From the NCBI GenBank assembly GCA_963989385.1, contig OZ022507.1, forward strand, positions 56,245,400 to 56,309,399: a stretch of 64,000 nt of DNA. Direction: 5' to 3'. Below are positions 35,979 to 47,215 of the stretch, one piece after another. Under the pieces are notes generated by a model that saw only the letters and a program-made list of their open reading frames with translations, made no database searches and had not been told where the DNA came from. The stretch is from Ctena decussata. Its lineage: Eukaryota > Mollusca > Bivalvia > Lucinida > Lucinidae. Position 1 is the stretch's first letter; each line of letters opens with the position of its first letter. A program made the translations under genes and the position numbers.

Positions 35979-36918
35979 TGCACATTTGTATCTAGAATGT
36001 TTGCCCGTTATTGCTATTCAATCTATCAGCCTGCAGGGGCTGAGGGAAAAAATATGCGAGGCATTCCTATTGTAATTTAATTGTTATCCAGTAATTTTGG
36101 AGCCAATAAAACTGCGGAAATACAGGAGATACCAGGAAACATTTGGCCTACATTAGAAAGACTCTACATCAGAAACTTTAACAAGACCATTAAATCGAAC
36201 GTGACAAAAATAAGTATGTTCAAACAACTGAATGAAAACGATATCTTCAATATAGAGAGTTTAAAGAGCACCATTTCATAATGATGTAACATCGTTTAGT
36301 TTTCAACACGTGAACCATTGTTAACTAATTTCGGTAATGGAATTTCTGCCAATTACATATTTAAGCAATAAGAAATTGTAAATATATAGTTGAATTTTCA
36401 AACACTGTTGATACAGATGAGGAGGCTCATAATGAGCCGACGCATCTGGATCTATAATGTTTGCCTTTTGGTCTTTCAATAAGCTTGTACGAAACGTTTT
36501 TTTTTTCTTTAATTTTGTAGACGTGAATTTTGTAGTCTGCTTTTTGACAGCATAACATGCGTAAGTAGGAGATTTTGAACAGAACTGTTGGCTGAATGAA
36601 GCACAGTACTGTCTCCAATAAGTCTGCTTCTAGAGTCAACCTGCTCCTCTAGAAGGAGTTTAATACGGTAAAAGACTGTTTGCTCAGGCATGCTTTTCAG
36701 GTTTTACAATATGCAGTTTCGATTTCCCACGCCAAATCTGTTTTGCGATCATAAACTAATGATCAGAATTTGTGGATGCAGAGGATGGTTTAAATCGTTG
36801 CTGTTCAAATGTGTTTAACGCAAACATATCTGTTTGCAGTCTTTATGATTGAGAAATAGCCTTTTCCTGACAAAGAGGACACAATTTAAAGACGTCAAGC
36901 AGTTTCTCAAGTCAACAT

Positions 36919-37066
36919 TTACTTTCGTTCCCCGTCCGCTGCTTCAAGAAGGACAGTTATCAATTACTGGCGAAAGTATTCTAGTACTGGTCAACCGCTT
37001 AGGAGATCAAAGCCTGCCCGGGAATAGTGTGGTTGGGTTAACTGACCGTCCCGACATGACCATAGG
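36919..37066 (+). mobile_element. SINE1 body in set II copy A, headless
   Basis: ACTTTCGTTCCCCGTCCGCT, AACCGCTTAGGAGATC and CCCGACATGACCATAG match SINE1 downstream of its tRNA head. The head is also missing in copies B and C, so truncation predates the duplication. The 3' tail (CAACAACAACG, 39,119) is separated by the 37,067 insertion. Confidence 0.75.
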
Positions 37067-39108
37067 CATATATATACTATGCACAATAAATATAGCAATT
37101 TTTTTGTATGTGTCAGATCCACCATATTAGGATTTTATTGTCAATTTACTGCGTAAAGATACAAAGGCCGATCATTCGAGATGGTTTGGCAAGTAAAAGA
37201 TTCAAGATTGTTCAATTGTAGCGTTCGAACTACCGTGACGTCAGATTTTATAACCATTGTGTCTGAAGGACATTTTTGATCATGCACAAAAGCCAAAACC
37301 ATAATGAGGCGGCTGGTTTGCTGTTAAAATAAAGGAAAACGCTCTAAAACATTTGAATATGCTACGAGTATGAGGTTTACAAAATTCGAAAATTTGACGT
37401 TTTCCCTTGTTTTTACGTTATCGTCTTAAAAAGTTGTTTCTTATCGGTATTTCTTAAATCCCTTTCGAGTGTATGATTCTTTGGTATCTACCAATATGAT
37501 AACGTAAACAATTCGGAAAGAAAATTCTTCCCTGTTACTGAGCATAAGTCAAAAGTCTCAGACTAACGTCATCATTTTCTCACAGTTACGTTATACTTCA
37601 GTGAAGAAATTTCACAATTAAATTAATCATGGTATGACCTTTAATTTCAGCCTATTTTTTTAATCGGGTTTTTCTTCTGCATTGAACCTAAGCACCCGTG
37701 AATCATTGCACATTGGGCGGAATTATAACGTTTTAACGTCAATTGTGCATGCTAAGATTCGTCCATTGTTAAGCTTAACCATATCTTTTACACATTCAAT
37801 AGCTTTGACAAGAAAACTGGGAATGAAAATGATGCGAAAGACCGTACAAAAAACCACATGCTTGCCATGTTTATGTTGCGTTTCAATGGGTGCGAATTTC
37901 GGCTAATGACCCCTTCTGTGCTAATCGCTTTCCCCCAATATCGTTTTTAAATATGGCTTCTGTAATCCCATGGTATCTTAAGCCCCAAATACGGTTCCCT
38001 TCAATGCAATTTAATTTCGCTCAATGTTGCACTTCAGTAATGAGAAAAATTGCAAAATATAAAAAAATTGCTAAATATATTTTGCATAGTATATATATGT
38101 TCTGCGCAAAGTAGGAATCGGTACAATTCCGCAATTGTCCTGCACAAAGTAGGAATTCTCACTTTGTGTTACAATTCCGGAATTGTACCGGTACAATTCT
38201 AGAATTGCGCAAGGGAAATTGATGGTTTATCGAACAGGTAAATGTGTCTGCGCAAAGTGGGAATCTTTAGGACAAAGTGAGATTCAAAATTTCATTATAT
38301 ACTAGTAACAGGGAATGGAATTTTAAATGAGGAATCTGTATTTTTGACAAAATTACGGCTTCATATTTTGAATTATTTTCGGGTTTTGGCTAATACAGGA
38401 TGAAAAGAATGTATAATCAACTCTTTCCAGAGTTTTGAGCAGTTGATTTGAAATTTTGTGCACATGCTGCAGACATATGTAGATATGCATGTGCCTATTG
38501 AAAAGTAAAAAAAAAAAAAAATAGGCCTATTGCAACTGAGAAATTTGTAGGTTATGGCTAATACTGGATGAAAAATTTATATTACTCCAAAATTGTAAGC
38601 GATCAGTTTGAAACTTTATACAGATGTTATAGATAAAACTGTTACTGTGCATGCGCTTTTTTTAAAAAGAAAAACGTTAATTTTGACTGCCTTCCCTAAC
38701 TTAGAAATATTTCTGATTAGGATGATTTAGAATAACAAGTTTGTGTAGTCAATTTCTTCCACAGTTTTAAAGCATTGATTTGAAACTTTGTACAAATGTA
38801 AGAAACATACTGAAAGTTGTTTTAATGCAAGAGCGTGATACGTTCTATCCTGTCAGAATTGTAATTACAAAAAGAAAAACAAAAGATGACCACATCAAAT
38901 AAATAAATGCAAGCATATATTTGTTAACCGCACTTCCACCTTAATTATTCTCACTTTGTCCCGATTCTCACTTTGCGCAGAGACAATTCCGGTATTGTTT
39001 TGCGCAAGGTAAGAATTCCCACTTTGCGCAACAAAGTGAGAATTCCTACTTTGCGCAAGACAATTCCGGAATTGTACCGATTCCTACTTTGCGCAGAACA
39101 TATATATG
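37067..39108. mobile_element. TIR element with CATATATATACTATGCA ends, itself interrupted
   Basis: CATATATATACTATGCA (37,067) and a following AATTTTTTT block are mirrored by AAAAAAATTG and TGCATAGTATATATATG (38,083-38,099); terminal repeats are about 38 bp. It splits the SINE1 of copy A, which is uninterrupted in B and C, confirming it is an insertion. A second element (38,099-39,099) sits almost at its right tip. Interior frames are under 80 codons; no transposase recognised. Confidence 0.6.
38099..39099. mobile_element. 1.0-kb TIR element with GTTCTGCGCAAAG ends
   Basis: Left GTTCTGCGCAAAGTAGGAAT and right inverse complement ending CTTTGCGCAGAAC are perfect over more than 35 bases, with further CACTTTG(C)GCA and CAATTCCGGAATTGTAC motifs repeated several times in each subterminal region. 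ATATATAT at 38,091-38,098 and 39,100-39,107 could be an 8-bp target duplication (hAT-like size), but the AT palindrome makes this weak. Non-coding interior. Confidence 0.7.
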
Positions 39109-39663
39109 GCAAAAACGCAACAACAACGATTCTTAAGTCAAACTGGACTTTGAGTTATTAATCAAATCAATCAGCAGGTTATTTTTTCTGATTTTACACT
39201 TCAGAACTGACCAGTTTCCACCTGCATGGACATACCTATTGAACCCGATTCAGAGTTGAGCCAAAATCGAACCCTGGATGAATTTATAACTGTTTATATA
39301 TTTCAAGCCAAGAAGAGCAAATTCTTTCCTTTTTTTAAAGAGTTGGGTCTTATCGAGAAATGAGGCAAAATAAAAGTTGCACTGCTTATTCTGAAACTGT
39401 ATCCATTCACCTTAAACCGCAGCTTAGTGATCTTTTAAAAGCATGCCATAAAGTATTTTTTTTTTAAAAATTACATGATTTAATATTAAACCATGCTGCA
39501 ATGGCTTATTCACTAAAGCCTTGTAGTTACCTCACATGAAATCACTTAAGAGTATTATATTTAAAACTGCATTAGGGTGTTTTTATTATCTTAATGCGTT
39601 AACAGGACACTTTGGGGCTATTTCAAATTGATTAATTGAATGTCTTGAACACTGCAATCAATA

Positions 39664-39912
39664 ATTGAGCCGCTACACGCGAAAACCAACAAAGTGGATG
39701 TGCGCCCATTGCAGACTCAGATCAGCCTGGGCATCCGCCCAGTCTGACCAGAGCCTTCCCTGTCTGCATGACGCTAGTTTAGACCCTTAGTTACCCTTTA
39801 AGCGCAAAGCGAAGCTTCTGATCAGATTGGGCGGAAGCCCAGGCTAATCTGAGTCTGCGCTGGGCGTACATGTACATGCCACTTTGTTGGTTTTGTAGTA
39901 TCGCGGCTCAAT
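39664..39912. mobile_element. Palindromic TA-MITE, copy 2
   Basis: Element ATTGAGCCGC ... GCGGCTCAAT flanked by TA at 39,662-39,663 and 39,913-39,914. The same site is occupied in set II copy C (58,858) but in copy B reads CAATCAATATAGTC with a single TA (54,822-54,823). Filled and empty sites agree base for base, so the target duplication is TA as for Tc1/mariner elements. Arms of ~100 bp around a ~50-bp centre; no coding frame. Confidence 0.9.
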
Positions 39913-40351
39913 TATAGTCGTAAAAGTGATTCTAACAGAACATACTTTTCTGTTTTCTCAGCAGGATGTTTTATTTAAATGCATTACGGAGTCTAATAAC
40001 TGTTAGGAGATTACAACAACACTAGAAAAACCTTTATAAGTATATGATACCACTATGACAAATGCCGTTTTTCACTGAAATGCACTGCTATCTTTTAACC
40101 TGCCGTAGAACTGGGATACCTAAATTATTACCGTTACTCCCCTAAAACGGAACAGTTTTGTTTTACAATGCACTAATGCGTCCAAAAATGCAGATGGAAT
40201 GGCTGACAATTAGTCCCCATCCTGAAATTAACAGGCTGTAAGGCACTGAAAGGATGTAACTGGCATTGATAACAATTGCTCACGCCAGAAGTCTGAAAAC
40301 AAATGCTTGAACTAAGTTTTGAATGCATAAGGCTAGCTAATAAATACACTA

Positions 40352-40596
40352 AATGAGCCGCGACACAAGAAAACCAACAATGTGGTTGTGCGCCCAGCGC
40401 AGACTCAGATCAGCCTGGGCATCCACCCAGTCTGATCAGAGTCTTAGCTGTCCGCATGGGGGTAGCTTAGACCCTTGGCTACCCTTTGAGCCTTTAACGA
40501 AGAGTCTTATCGAACTGGTCAAATGCCCAGGCTGATCTGAGTCTGCGCAAGGCGCACAACCACATTGTTGGTTTTCTCGTGTCGCGGCTCAAATAT
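40352..40596. mobile_element. Palindromic TA-MITE, copy 3
   Basis: AATGAGCCGCGACAC ... GTGTCGCGGCTC with TA at 40,350-40,351 and 40,597-40,598. Copies B and C are empty here (single TA at 55,255-55,256 and 59,539-59,540; copy C reads ACACTAAGTCC). This insertion is private to copy A, so it postdates duplication. Arms CAGACTCAGATCAGCCTGGG and its inverse are nearly perfect. Confidence 0.9.
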
Positions 40597-40808
40597 TAAG
40601 TCCATGTCCTTTGCCTCTCAGTCTATTTTCTGTTATCTACATTTTCGGATAAATTTACATCAGAATAAAAGATACAAACCGAATATTCGAAGACTACCGA
40701 TAAGCGGTCAGAACCACAAACAATGCAAACAATAGCATCCATAAACCGTTATGGAAGCAACGCATTGGAACGGTCAGAGAGGGGTTGGGGTTTCATCGAC
40801 TAATCCAA

Positions 40809-41868
40809 CTTTCAATCGACTGCCCAATGAAAATTAAGAAATTACAGTATGCTTTTTTCTGGTTTCGTCACCAGATATTGTCAGGGTCACTGACTAGGCT
40901 TTAGTAGCCCAAACTACGTAGTCTGGCCCATGCTCCTACTTCTGTATGTGTTCTTTGCTTTTGAAGGAACGTTTTAAGGTTTTAGTTTTACCTCGCTGCA
41001 GCTGGTGTTGTGCCGTGTGGCCGTGAAACGTCTCCCCGTACATCATCCATAGTGCAGATTATATACACTGCTCAAAATATTTAAAGGAGCAGCTGATATT
41101 TTCCCATAGACATTACTACAACATATATCCAGCTCCACGGCCCATAAATTCGATCGCTAAAGGCCAAGAATTCCTCATTCCTTTGCAGCGGTTGTGAGAA
41201 CAATCGAAGTTTAAGACAACAAGAATTTCAATACAACTGATGCCCAGATCATTTCCATGGAGCAAATTTTGCATTTTTCGATTTTTCTGAAAGTGAGGCA
41301 TTTTTCTGGAAGTCTATAAAATCTCATAAACTTGATTTCAAAGTGATCCTTTCAAACGGGTCACCTTGTAGGACATTCAGTTTCATAGGCAAAATGATTG
41401 TGTTGATTTTGGTTGTAATTTTCATGCTGTTATCCTGTTCTGAAAAAAATGCATTTTTTACCCAAATTTCATTTGTTCAAAAAACAGTCCATCGATATGG
41501 GCAGGGCAATTATTGGATCAAAACTTGTGCTGTCAGTAACCTCTATCCTTTTTTAAGAAATGGCTAAATATGGAAATTCCGTGTCTTTGTCGAGCGAAAG
41601 TAAATGGCCCTCAAAGTGGGGATGCGTTGCACTGTCGTGTATGGAAAAATATTTGGCGTTCATTTAAATATTTTGAGCAGTGTATTTTATTTACATCCTT
41701 TGAGATCAGAGGACAGATTCTGAGAAATCTAAAATTTGAGATCGATTTAGACTATTATTCAAGATCATCGTCTTTTATATTATTTGGATTATTTTGAAAC
41801 TAACCAGTCTTTGAATCGACTGCCCAATTAAAATAAAGAAATTACAGTATGCTTTTTTCTGGATTTTA
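40809..41868 (+). mobile_element. Direct-repeat-flanked insertion in set II copy A
   Basis: A ~55-bp sequence (TCAATCGACTGCCCAAT ... GTATGCTTTTTTCTGG) occurs at 40,809-40,864 and again at 41,811-41,865. Between them is about 950 bp that copies B and C lack, including the 617-bp MITE at 41,066. Long direct repeats suggest either a solo-LTR-like or tandem-duplication origin; I cannot decide which. Confidence 0.5.
41066..41682. mobile_element. 617-bp TIR MITE, CACTGCTCAAAATATTTAAA ends
   Basis: CACTGCTCAAAATATTTAAA at the left and TTTAAATATTTTGAGCAGTG at the right are perfect inverse complements over 20 bases, flanked by TA (41,064-41,065; 41,683-41,684). TA sites and ends of this kind suit Tc1/mariner-type elements. 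Several 60-75 codon frames cross it, but none shows a DDE/DDD motif. Confidence 0.75.
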
Positions 41869-42255
41869 ATTTTACAAAACTACAAACCTGGTATTTCTCA
41901 AACAATTTTGTTTTCTAAAATACTGTTATTACGACAGGTGAATCAAAATCCAATTATCACCCACTTCACTAATGTTGAATTTGCAATCGTTTGTTCGACG
42001 TCAAGTTGTAATATGGCTTTGTCTCTAACATGATCTTCCTAAATAAGCCTTACGTAAATATTCGGCTACAACTAATTACATAAAAACTCCCAGCTACTCA
42101 GTTGAATAAAATACTTGAGAATGAAACTTTGCACTGCTCAACATTTTACATATGCGTTTTAAAGACCATTATTCTTCGGAATCCGTGAAAATAGTAACAA
42201 TAGTAGTAATAATGCTAAAAATGATAATAATAATTGTAATTTGTACATTTGAAGT

Positions 42256-42545
42256 TAGAGAGATGCCATGATCGCATGATTAGACACGCTTGGTCATGGT
42301 GTAAGATGGTCGCGTATTTCGAATACGGGTTCAGCCTCTCGGCGACTGGAAACTCTCGAATACGGGTTCAGCCTATCGGCGACTATAAAACTCTCTGTGT
42401 CAACCCAGCAGGAAATGGGTACCTCGAGCATATTTTGTAAGGATAAGACTGTGAAAGTAGTGGGATGGGCTCTGCCTTTCGTATGATTTGCCCAAGATAA
42501 GTGGACCTCTAACCCCACTGCCCCTACAGCCACTTCTTACGGGTG
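42256..42545 (+). mobile_element. SINE3 copy in set II copy A
   Basis: Head GCCATGATCGCATGATTAGA and GTCGCGTATTTCGAATACGGG are diverged versions of the A- and B-box regions seen intact at 52.65 kb. The piece TACGGGTTCAGCCTNTCGGCGAC is present twice (42,323 and 42,359), a small internal duplication. The 3' part TGGACCTCTAACCCCACTGC matches 52,845-52,870. Confidence 0.65.
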
Positions 42546-42689
42546 AGAGGATGCTTTTGCCAACATGAGGAAAAAATTATTTGCATATTCAACAGATCTA
42601 TACTGGACAAAAAAAGTTAAGGATCAAACATTAGACTGATATTTTTATATTGAAAAAAGTAATTTTCGAAAAATCATTTTCTTCCGTTG

Positions 42690-43425
42690 AATACATCTAA
42701 CAATGCTGTGCAAGATTGCATGACACATATTGGAATCTGATCACGTGACACACCAGCAGAAATGAATAAGCAGGTATACCCCTAAAATCAGTGTGAAAAC
42801 TGGCATTAACACAAAACTGAATGTCCATTATTTTTGGCTTTATCCATATAAAATCATTTTCAGTTCTCAGTGTGACCTCCAAGGGCCTAAATAACTGCAT
42901 GACAGCCACTCGGAATGCTTCTGGTAAATTCCGAGAGGCCCAATTAGGGACTCGTTTGCCATTTTTCATGAAAGGCCTGAATGAGCTCTCCTTGAGTTTC
43001 AGGAAACCTCTCGTGATCAGGATTGGCGGTGTAACATGTCCAAAGAATGCTCAATCGGATTTAAAACCTGAGATCAAATTGACATGTCAATGCGGGCGAT
43101 TGTTTCTGTCGCTAGGTACTGGTCCACCACATTTGCTCTGTGATTACATGATGTCATCGCCATAAACTTCAGCAAACGGTGTCGTAATTGGACAAAACGT
43201 GTCATTCCTAACTCGGACACCAATCAGAGCGCCTCTGTCTGGCATGTGCAAGTCCAAACAGCTGTCAATCCAGATCCCGCACCATACCATCACCCACCCT
43301 CCTCGGTACATGTCATATTCCGCAACACAATTTCATTTATAGTCTACTTGACGTGACCCGACAGGCGTCAGATCCTTCTCCCATCATCGTGGATATCTAC
43401 ATACAAATCTGGACCCATCTATGAA
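42690..43425 (-). pseudogene. Tc1/mariner-type transposase relic, left arm
   Basis: Reading leftward, an interrupted frame shows DGSRF (the first-Asp region of the DDE/D domain), GGWVMVWCGI (the usual GG..M.WG.I motif), FAEVYGDDIM, then LNPIEH and SSFRPFMKNGKRVPNW near the end. At least three in-frame stops and frameshifts break it, and the normal DNARPH block is lost at a stop after GDDIM. Not functional. Confidence 0.75.
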
Positions 43426-43435
43426 AAAAACATGG

Positions 43436-43920
43436 GTTCAATGACCCAGCTGCCAATTTGTGTCATTTTTTTTGCCGCTTGTCGCCTCGCATTTCTATGG
43501 AATCGCATCAATACTGGCCTCATTACCAGCATGAAAATGCGCAAATTAGCTGTACAAAGTCTGTTTCTAACCGTTTTGGCCAAAAATGGCAGATTAAATC
43601 ATTTTATGGAGAAAACAATGCGCGTCCTCACAGTGTTATTGTGCTGAATCAGTAGCTCGGGACAGAGACTGTCATCCATACGGACAAGTCAAGTTGATCG
43701 CAAGTTTTAAATCTGATTGAACATGCTTAACAGATGTTATAAAACACCAGTTCTAATCACAAGAGGCTTAAAGAAACTCCTGGAGAGCTCATTCAGGCCT
43801 TTCATGAAAAATGGCAATCGAGTCCCAAAATAAGCCTCTAGTCTTTACCAAAAGAACACCGAGTAGCTGTCATGCAGTTATTCAGACCCCCAGAGATATC
43901 GATGAGCACTGGCAATGGTT
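43436..43920 (+). pseudogene. Tc1/mariner-type transposase relic, right arm
   Basis: A plus-strand frame contains GENNARPHSV, the counterpart of the conserved DNARPH motif around the second catalytic aspartate, here Asn instead of Asp. It is followed in shifted frames by NLIEHA and SSFRPFMKNGNRVPK, which match the left arm's LNPIEH and SSFRPFMKNG. The loss of the catalytic Asp and multiple stops mean a dead gene. Confidence 0.75.
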
Positions 43921-44394
43921 TTGCATGAATAAAGCCAAGAATCACGGACATTCAATTTTGTGGTGATGCCAATTTTCACTTCAGTTTTAGGGGTATATCT
44001 GTTTATTCGTTTCTATTGGTGTGTCACGTGATCCGATTCAAATATTTTTCATGCAGTTCTGAGCCGCTTTGACAGCTGTATTGAACAGAAGAAAATGATT
44101 TTTGGATAATTTATTTTTCATGATTTAAGCTTCAGTCAAATATTTGATCCCTAACTTTTTTTGTCCAGTATATTAGAAAACCCTTTTACAATCTTTGATA
44201 TAAGGTTATTCAATAACTATCTTTTTTTTTCCTTGCACACATCAACAATCACCAACGTTTGCGTACATATCATTGGAACGATGTTACCTATGTCCTCGAT
44301 GCATGACTTCAGCCCAATGGATCTATCTGATGAGACAGCTCATGATAAACCGTCTCCTGTGGACCTTATTTTGATGACTGTGTAATCAGTTAGA

Positions 44395-44692
44395 GGAAGA
44401 CCACTGTGTAATGCTTCAGGAGAAGCAACTCAACCATTGCTTTTCTGCCTGGGGTGGTCATGGTCGGGCGATGGTGCTTGGTAAATGTCAGTGCTGGGGC
44501 GTCCTACTAATTTAGATAGTAATAGGGCGAGGGCCTTTTGTTCTTGCAGTAGGTGTTATTGGCGGTTGTTTGGACAATTGTTTTCTCCTCTATCATATCA
44601 CTTTTCTCCCTTTCTCTAGGAGACGGGTCGATATAGAGCGAATGACACTCTCAAAGAGCTGTTTAACCCAAAACAACCAACCAACCAACCTT
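44395..44692 (-). repeat. Dispersed repeat R4, copy 2
   Basis: In minus orientation it matches 60,890-61,140: starts GGTTGGTTGGTTGG, then CTCTTTGAGAGTG, ATCGACCCGTCTCC and GGACGCCCCAGCAC. It lies between the mariner fold-back and the left end of the 7.2-kb element. Confidence 0.6.
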
Positions 44693-46018
44693 TTCTGCCG
44701 TCTAAATACGGATACACTCTTAAGTGTTCCTCAATAAGCAAATTTGTGCCATAGAGGAGAGTTTTTGGAAGACATCCATCGCCTTGAGAAGCAATCAAGA
44801 AGTCTAAAATGTGTCTCCCTAAAAAATATCATCGTAAGACATGGAAATGCGTCAATCTGTGTTGGTGGAGACTTGGGTGTATTGAATTTTATGTTAACAT
44901 TTCATTACCAAATGAAACGATTTGTGCCCTTGCAGACCGTATTTATTGAATGGAGCTTGCTCTGTTAGCATCATATTGAGGACTATCGGAAAAAGTCAGA
45001 CGATAGGCAATGATCATGTAATAATAGGCATTTCCGACATAAGCTACGGTACCATAACGAACGAACGTTAGCGACGATAGCATACGTTAGAAGGCTAATT
45101 TAAGGGAGCAATCTTTATTTATTTAGCCCATCTGTAGAAGTGCTATATATGCTTGTAATATTGGCTCGCCGTAGGACGAAAACTATCTTCAGCTGCGGAT
45201 GACCATATCAGCCTGCACACATGCGCAGGCTAGTCAGGACATATGCAATATCAGATAACTGCAAGATTTCATCAATGTTTACGCGAACTGCTATCGCTGC
45301 AGCGAGATGTACTCATGCGCAGGTTAGTCTTAGTATCAGCAGTTCGTATCCTGAAATTCGCGCGGCGCATACCATACATTGTATAAATGTATCACTATCA
45401 AGCGTACATGTAACACACATAAAGTATTAACAATATATACATGTATTTTCATTGTTTACCTATTCTCATTGTGTATATGAATGCTTGTTTTGTATTAAAA
45501 TGTCCTTTGAGATATTACTCTGTATCAAGCGCTTTCACATACTTGCAAAGCAAGAAAGAAAGGGATGGAAAGAAAAAGACGAAGGAAAAATAATATTTAT
45601 AAAGAGTCCGAATGCCGCACATACTGCGGTCCAATACAAGCAGTAGCTTTTACCAAAAGCAAGCAGTAATTGGAAGCGTTATCAAAAGGCCGTGCCCGAT
45701 GTGACACTTAAAGGCACTTTTCATGTATTATGGCTGTCAATAATGTGATACAAAGGTTTTATGAAAGCATTGATAATTATCAGATTACATATTCTGGGTC
45801 ACCTGTGTCCTTGTGTCATTTTTCTTACTTCATTTTGAAAGAGGAAACCCAGAGAATTTTTCACGTTTTACTCAATAACTTGTCGTTTCTGTATGCATTC
45901 TGTAAAAATGAAGCCCAGAGAATGAGTAATCATGAGTACTTTCAGATGATATTACCGATTTTGTCTTGGGTTTTAAAGTTGTTTGATTTTCATATCAGGG
46001 AGAAGCCATTTATTACCA

Positions 46019-46255
46019 GCAGGTGGGGGGGCGTACAAGGCGGGGGGAGGGGGGCGGATTTTTTTGGTGATCTACTCAAGTGGGGGGGCGGGGCGGATTT
46101 TTTTTATCTACTTAAGCGGGGGGCGGGCGGAAATCATTAAGCCGTGGAGCAGAGGGGTGGGGCATATCGGGGAGGCCGTGGGTGGAGTCAGAATTCTTCC
46201 ATCAGTCTCCATTTTAAAACAATGTCTCAGATTCTGGGGGGGGGGGGGGGGCATT
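46019..46255 (+). repeat. G-rich tract with quadruplex potential
   Basis: Runs of 5-16 G separated by short linkers (GGTGGGGGGGCG, GGAGGGGGGCGG, a 16-G run near 46,237). The block GCGGATTTTTTT then ATCTACT(C/T)AAG is repeated about 55 bp apart (46,057; 46,095). The 136-codon frame starting at 45,730 reads into this tract and is Gly/Trp-rich there, which argues against a real protein. Confidence 0.75.
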
Positions 46256-46459
46256 ACTCCTACATTTTCAGATTAGTTCTACTTTTTTAAACTTGTATTC
46301 ATTAAAAACATTTACAACGAAAAAGATGCCGAAAAAATGGACCATTAATCTGTATAGACAATTAACCTGTTCAAAAGACAAAATGTTCATTGTCCTTTGA
46401 AGGTTTGATTTAGGTCAGTCTGACATGAAATAAATAATATGTTCATTATCATGTGAATG

Positions 46460-46528
46460 TAGGGTTGTGTGGTGTGTGTGTGTGGTGGTGGTGGTGGTGG
46501 TGGTGGGTGGGTAGGGGGGGGGGGGGTC
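46460..46528 (+). repeat. (TG)n/(GGT)n/poly-G microsatellite
   Basis: TG repeats pass into seven GGT units and a 14-G run, all on the plus strand. Together with 46,019-46,255 this forms a 500-bp zone of strong G over C asymmetry inside the 7.2-kb element. Confidence 0.85.
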
Positions 46529-46889
46529 ATTAACATTTTATCACTTATCTGAGAGGTTCAAACATTGTTTGAAATATGAAGTTTTGAGAATTGCGAAATA
46601 TATATAAATTACTTGCTATTTCTCGGAATCTTGTTAATGCTGTTAAACTTTTATGAAAAATAAAATCATATTGCAAAACGCCGTTTTGCCGTAGATTATA
46701 CTATGTTGACCCCTGGGTACATAGAGAGTGTTACAAGCCAAAGATATATCGAAATATTTGCAGCAGCTGGGACAAATTCATGATCCTCAATTCTCTAATG
46801 TTGCTAAGTTTGCAGAAATGTCCATACATTTAAAAAATGATATAAACTAAATCGGACTATTGAATTTGAAAGGAGGGGTATCAATAAAA

Positions 46890-47215
46890 GTAAAAAGTAT
46901 GCAAAGATCAGGAACTGAAACAATCCAAATCCAAATCCAGCCCTCAAACCATAGTTGGAAACAACTAAGATTACAAATAATCAAGATACAGAGAACATAT
47001 GGCCAACCGAGTGAGCAGCTTGTTCCCAAAAGGTGGCCACTCAGCAACCCAAACCGAACCAAAAATAATAAGAACATACATAAGGTAAAACATCACAGAA
47101 ACTCTGACACCAAAAACAGGCAACAGAGAACCACAACAGAACTACCGCCTTGGAACGGTCAGTAATGAATTACTGGGGGGCTTAAATCGATTTTACAGGC
47201 CCAACCTCACCCTCA
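46890..47215 (+). repeat. Dispersed repeat R5, copy 2
   Basis: CCACAACAGAACTACCGCC, TTGGAACGGTCAGTAATGAA and CGATTTTACAGGCCC correspond to 15,640-15,735. Shorter echoes (GCAACGCATTGGAACGGTCA and ATCGACT) occur in set II copies at 40,757, 55,413 and 59,775. A 101-codon frame spans it but is Asn/Lys/Gln-rich repeat translation. Confidence 0.5.

Larger units (their letters stand above)
32430..36480 (+). repeat. Segmental repeat set I, unit 3
   Basis: Blocks shared with units 1 and 2: GAATATACACGCAT (32,434; compare 16,528), TTTGCCATTACATCTGCGTC (33,598; compare 17,089), ATACAAGAGCCAATAG near 33,847 (compare 11,680), the AATATTGTCTAGAAATAGGA block near 35,080 (compare 12,705 and 17,830) and AATTTTGGAGCC to AACGTGACAAAAATAAG (36,095-36,215; compare 13,600-13,730). 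More diverged than units 1 and 2 are from each other. Confidence 0.65.
36869..42545 (+). repeat. Segmental repeat set II, copy A
   Basis: From GACAAAGAGG...AATTTAAAGACGTC through SINE1, CGATTCTTAAGTCAAACTGG (39,126), AAACCGCAGC (39,416), TCTCAGCAGGATGTTT (39,956), TTTCTGTTATCTAC (40,628) and AATATGGCTTTGTCTC (42,010) to a SINE3. The same order recurs in copies B and C. Expanded by nested insertions at 37.07-39.11, 39.66, 40.35 and 40.87-41.81 kb. It lacks the 500-bp PE7 present in B and C. Confidence 0.8.
42601..44170. mobile_element. Fold-back Tc1/mariner element made of two inverted 3' halves
   Basis: TA-flanked (42,599; 44,171) with perfect outer repeats TACTGGACAAAAAAAGTTA / TAACTTTTTTTGTCCAGTA. 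Homology between the two halves continues inward for several hundred bases: both carry the transposase 3' end, the left on the minus strand and the right on the plus strand. There is therefore no single transposase N-terminus-to-C-terminus order. Size (1.57 kb) is typical of the superfamily. The two coding relics are listed separately. Confidence 0.8.

Noticed and set aside
42821..43165. 114-codon plus-strand frame
   Set aside because: It is the antisense of the left-arm mariner transposase relic, whose motifs are on the minus strand.
45730..46140. 136-codon frame, longest in the window
   Set aside because: No recognisable domain in the first half; the second half is a translation of the G-rich tract (Gly/Trp/Phe repeats). 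No related frame in the window.
46860..47165. 101-codon Asn/Gln/Lys-rich frame
   Set aside because: Lies in dispersed repeat R5; composition reflects A-rich repeat DNA and the frame is not kept in the other copy.
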